Shown piece by piece: positions 63,390-64,000 of a stretch of DNA of 64,000 bases. The first letter of the stretch is position 1. Each line of letters starts with the position of its first letter. The notes under the pieces were generated by a model that was given only the letters and a program-made list of their open reading frames with translations, was not told the DNA's origin and ran no database searches. Source of the DNA: [Actinomadura] parvosata subsp. kistnae (lineage in GTDB: Bacteria; Actinomycetota; Actinomycetes; Streptosporangiales; Streptosporangiaceae); assembly GCF_900323885.1 (NCBI RefSeq), contig NZ_OOHJ01000018.1, positions 1,351,001 through 1,415,000 on the forward strand. The letters are read 5' to 3'. Both the position numbers and the translations under genes were made by a program.

Positions 63390-64000
63390 TCAGCGGACCT
63401 TGGCCGCCGCGACGGGGCTGACCCGGACGACGCCCGCCAGGTTCCTGGTGTTCACCGGGGCGATCTTCACGACGTCACCGGTACGGGGTGCGTGGAGCAT
63501 CTTCCCGTTACCCCAATAAATCGCCACATGGGAGATGTAGTCGGGGTTCGTCGGGTCGTTCCGCCAGAAGAGCAGGTCACCGGGCTGCGCCTGCGACAGC
63601 GGCACCTGCGGCCCCGTCACCCACTGCTGGTGCGTCACCCGCGGCATCCGCACCCCCGCCTGCCCGTACGCCCACTGGACCAGGCCGGAGCAGTCGAAGG
63701 TGTCGGGGCCCTCGGCGCCCCACACGTACGGGCGGCCCAGCTTGGAGACCGCCGCCCGGAGCGCCACCGTGAGCTGCTCACCGGTCATGAACGAGCCCGC
63801 CGGCCAGCTCCGCTCGGTCACCTTCTGCCGCGGCTGCGGCAGCACCGGGTTGACCGTGGCCACCTGCGTGCCCTTGCCCAGCACCTTCTTGATCTTCCTG
63901 GCCAGTGTGTCGGAGTTCGCCTTCGGCGCGCTGACGATGAGCGCGTTGTCGCGGGGCAGCCCCAGCGCGCGGCCGACCTCCTTGGACACGACCGCGTCCA
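63390..64000 (-). CDS. NlpC/P60 wall peptidase, N-terminus cut by window edge
   Basis: The frame is open past base 64000 (reads DAVVSKEVGRALGLP before the internal Val that could be mistaken for a start). The C-terminal 130 residues are an NlpC/P60 domain: PYVWGAEGPDTFDCSGLVQW (Cys nucleophile), ISHVAIYWGNGKMLHAPRTG (His). A region of unknown fold with KKVLGKGTQVATVNPVLP precedes it. Such enzymes cut D-gamma-glutamyl-mesoDAP bonds in peptidoglycan. The signal peptide should be outside the window. Confidence 0.88.
   Translation of the reverse strand, partial: DAVVSKEVGRALGLPRDNALIVSAPKANSDTLARKIKKVLGKGTQVATVNPVLPQPRQKVTERSWPAGSFMTGEQLTVALRAAVSKLGRPYVWGAEGPDTFDCSGLVQWAYGQAGVRMPRVTHQQWVTGPQVPLSQAQPGDLLFWRNDPTNPDYISHVAIYWGNGKMLHAPRTGDVVKIAPVNTRNLAGVVRVSPVAAAKVR

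Noticed and set aside
63390-63989. Complete NlpC/P60 gene starting at 63989
   Set aside because: The frame is open beyond that codon to the window edge, no ribosome site or signal peptide is there, so the gene is cut by the edge.

Overview
This 64 kb window is high-GC actinobacterial DNA. An F420-type Ddn-like enzyme, a DUF5999 protein, an AfsQ1/AfsQ2 two-component system, many TetR and MocR regulators, GTG starts, tight ATGA overlaps and GTP-dependent PEP carboxykinase point to a Streptosporangiales-type chromosome (Nonomuraea-like). The genus is my inference. No rRNA, tRNA, IS element, integrase or CRISPR array was seen.

Layout. 1-13.5 kb: a leftward operon for a Tcp/Tn916-type conjugation-like secretion apparatus: TcpC, a small two-TM protein, TcpE with a huge Ala/Pro/Glu tail, a MinD-like protein, a VirB4-like ATPase, a VirB6-like membrane protein, a small membrane protein, a transglycosylase-NlpC/P60 hydrolase, then a NUDIX hydrolase and a secreted Pro/Ala-rich protein cut by the left edge. 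No relaxase, coupling protein or integrase lies in view. 13.8-26 kb: a housekeeping block (ychF, rmuC, ispH, xseA, xseB, glpX) with accessory regulator/enzyme pairs inserted. 26-36 kb: regulators, transporters, an SDR, a Gfo/Idh dehydrogenase and class I fumarase. 36-43 kb: two Ser/Thr kinases, class II fumarase (frameshifted) and trpD behind a tryptophan attenuator. 42.5-48.6 kb: a probable 3-hydroxybutyrate/polyester-use operon (dehydrogenase, PucR-type regulator, MHS symporter, two hydrolases). 48.6-57 kb: a glycosyltransferase, a muralytic-type protein, afsQ1-afsQ2-lipoprotein, phoH and an isoprenyl transferase. 57-64 kb: a three-gene MNIO (DUF692) cassette whose membrane-anchored partner ends in a Gly/Cys-rich tail, then pckG, a ribbon-helix-helix-like protein and an NlpC/P60 protein cut by the right edge.

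Three things stand out. (1) The TIGR04222-like / MNIO / helical-partner cassette at 58.3-60.6 kb looks like a peptide- or protein-modification system acting on cysteines of a displayed tail. (2) At seven gene ends, short tandem repeats of 18-35 bp begin at or just before the stop codon and run into the intergenic space; I know of no standard name for this. (3) At least five, probably six, genes are broken by the same kind of lesion, one base missing in or beside a G/C run, with a similar signature in a repeat at 141-200. That pattern suggests systematic homopolymer deletion errors in the assembly more than true gene decay.

Regulatory sites readable by eye include paired TetR-type operators at 22.0 kb, a 38-bp operator at 27.0 kb, a four-segment trp attenuator plus an SD-masking hairpin at 42.3 kb, an AfsQ1 box at 51.66 kb, GntR/DasR-like boxes upstream of pckG and a palindrome over a start codon at 63.3 kb.
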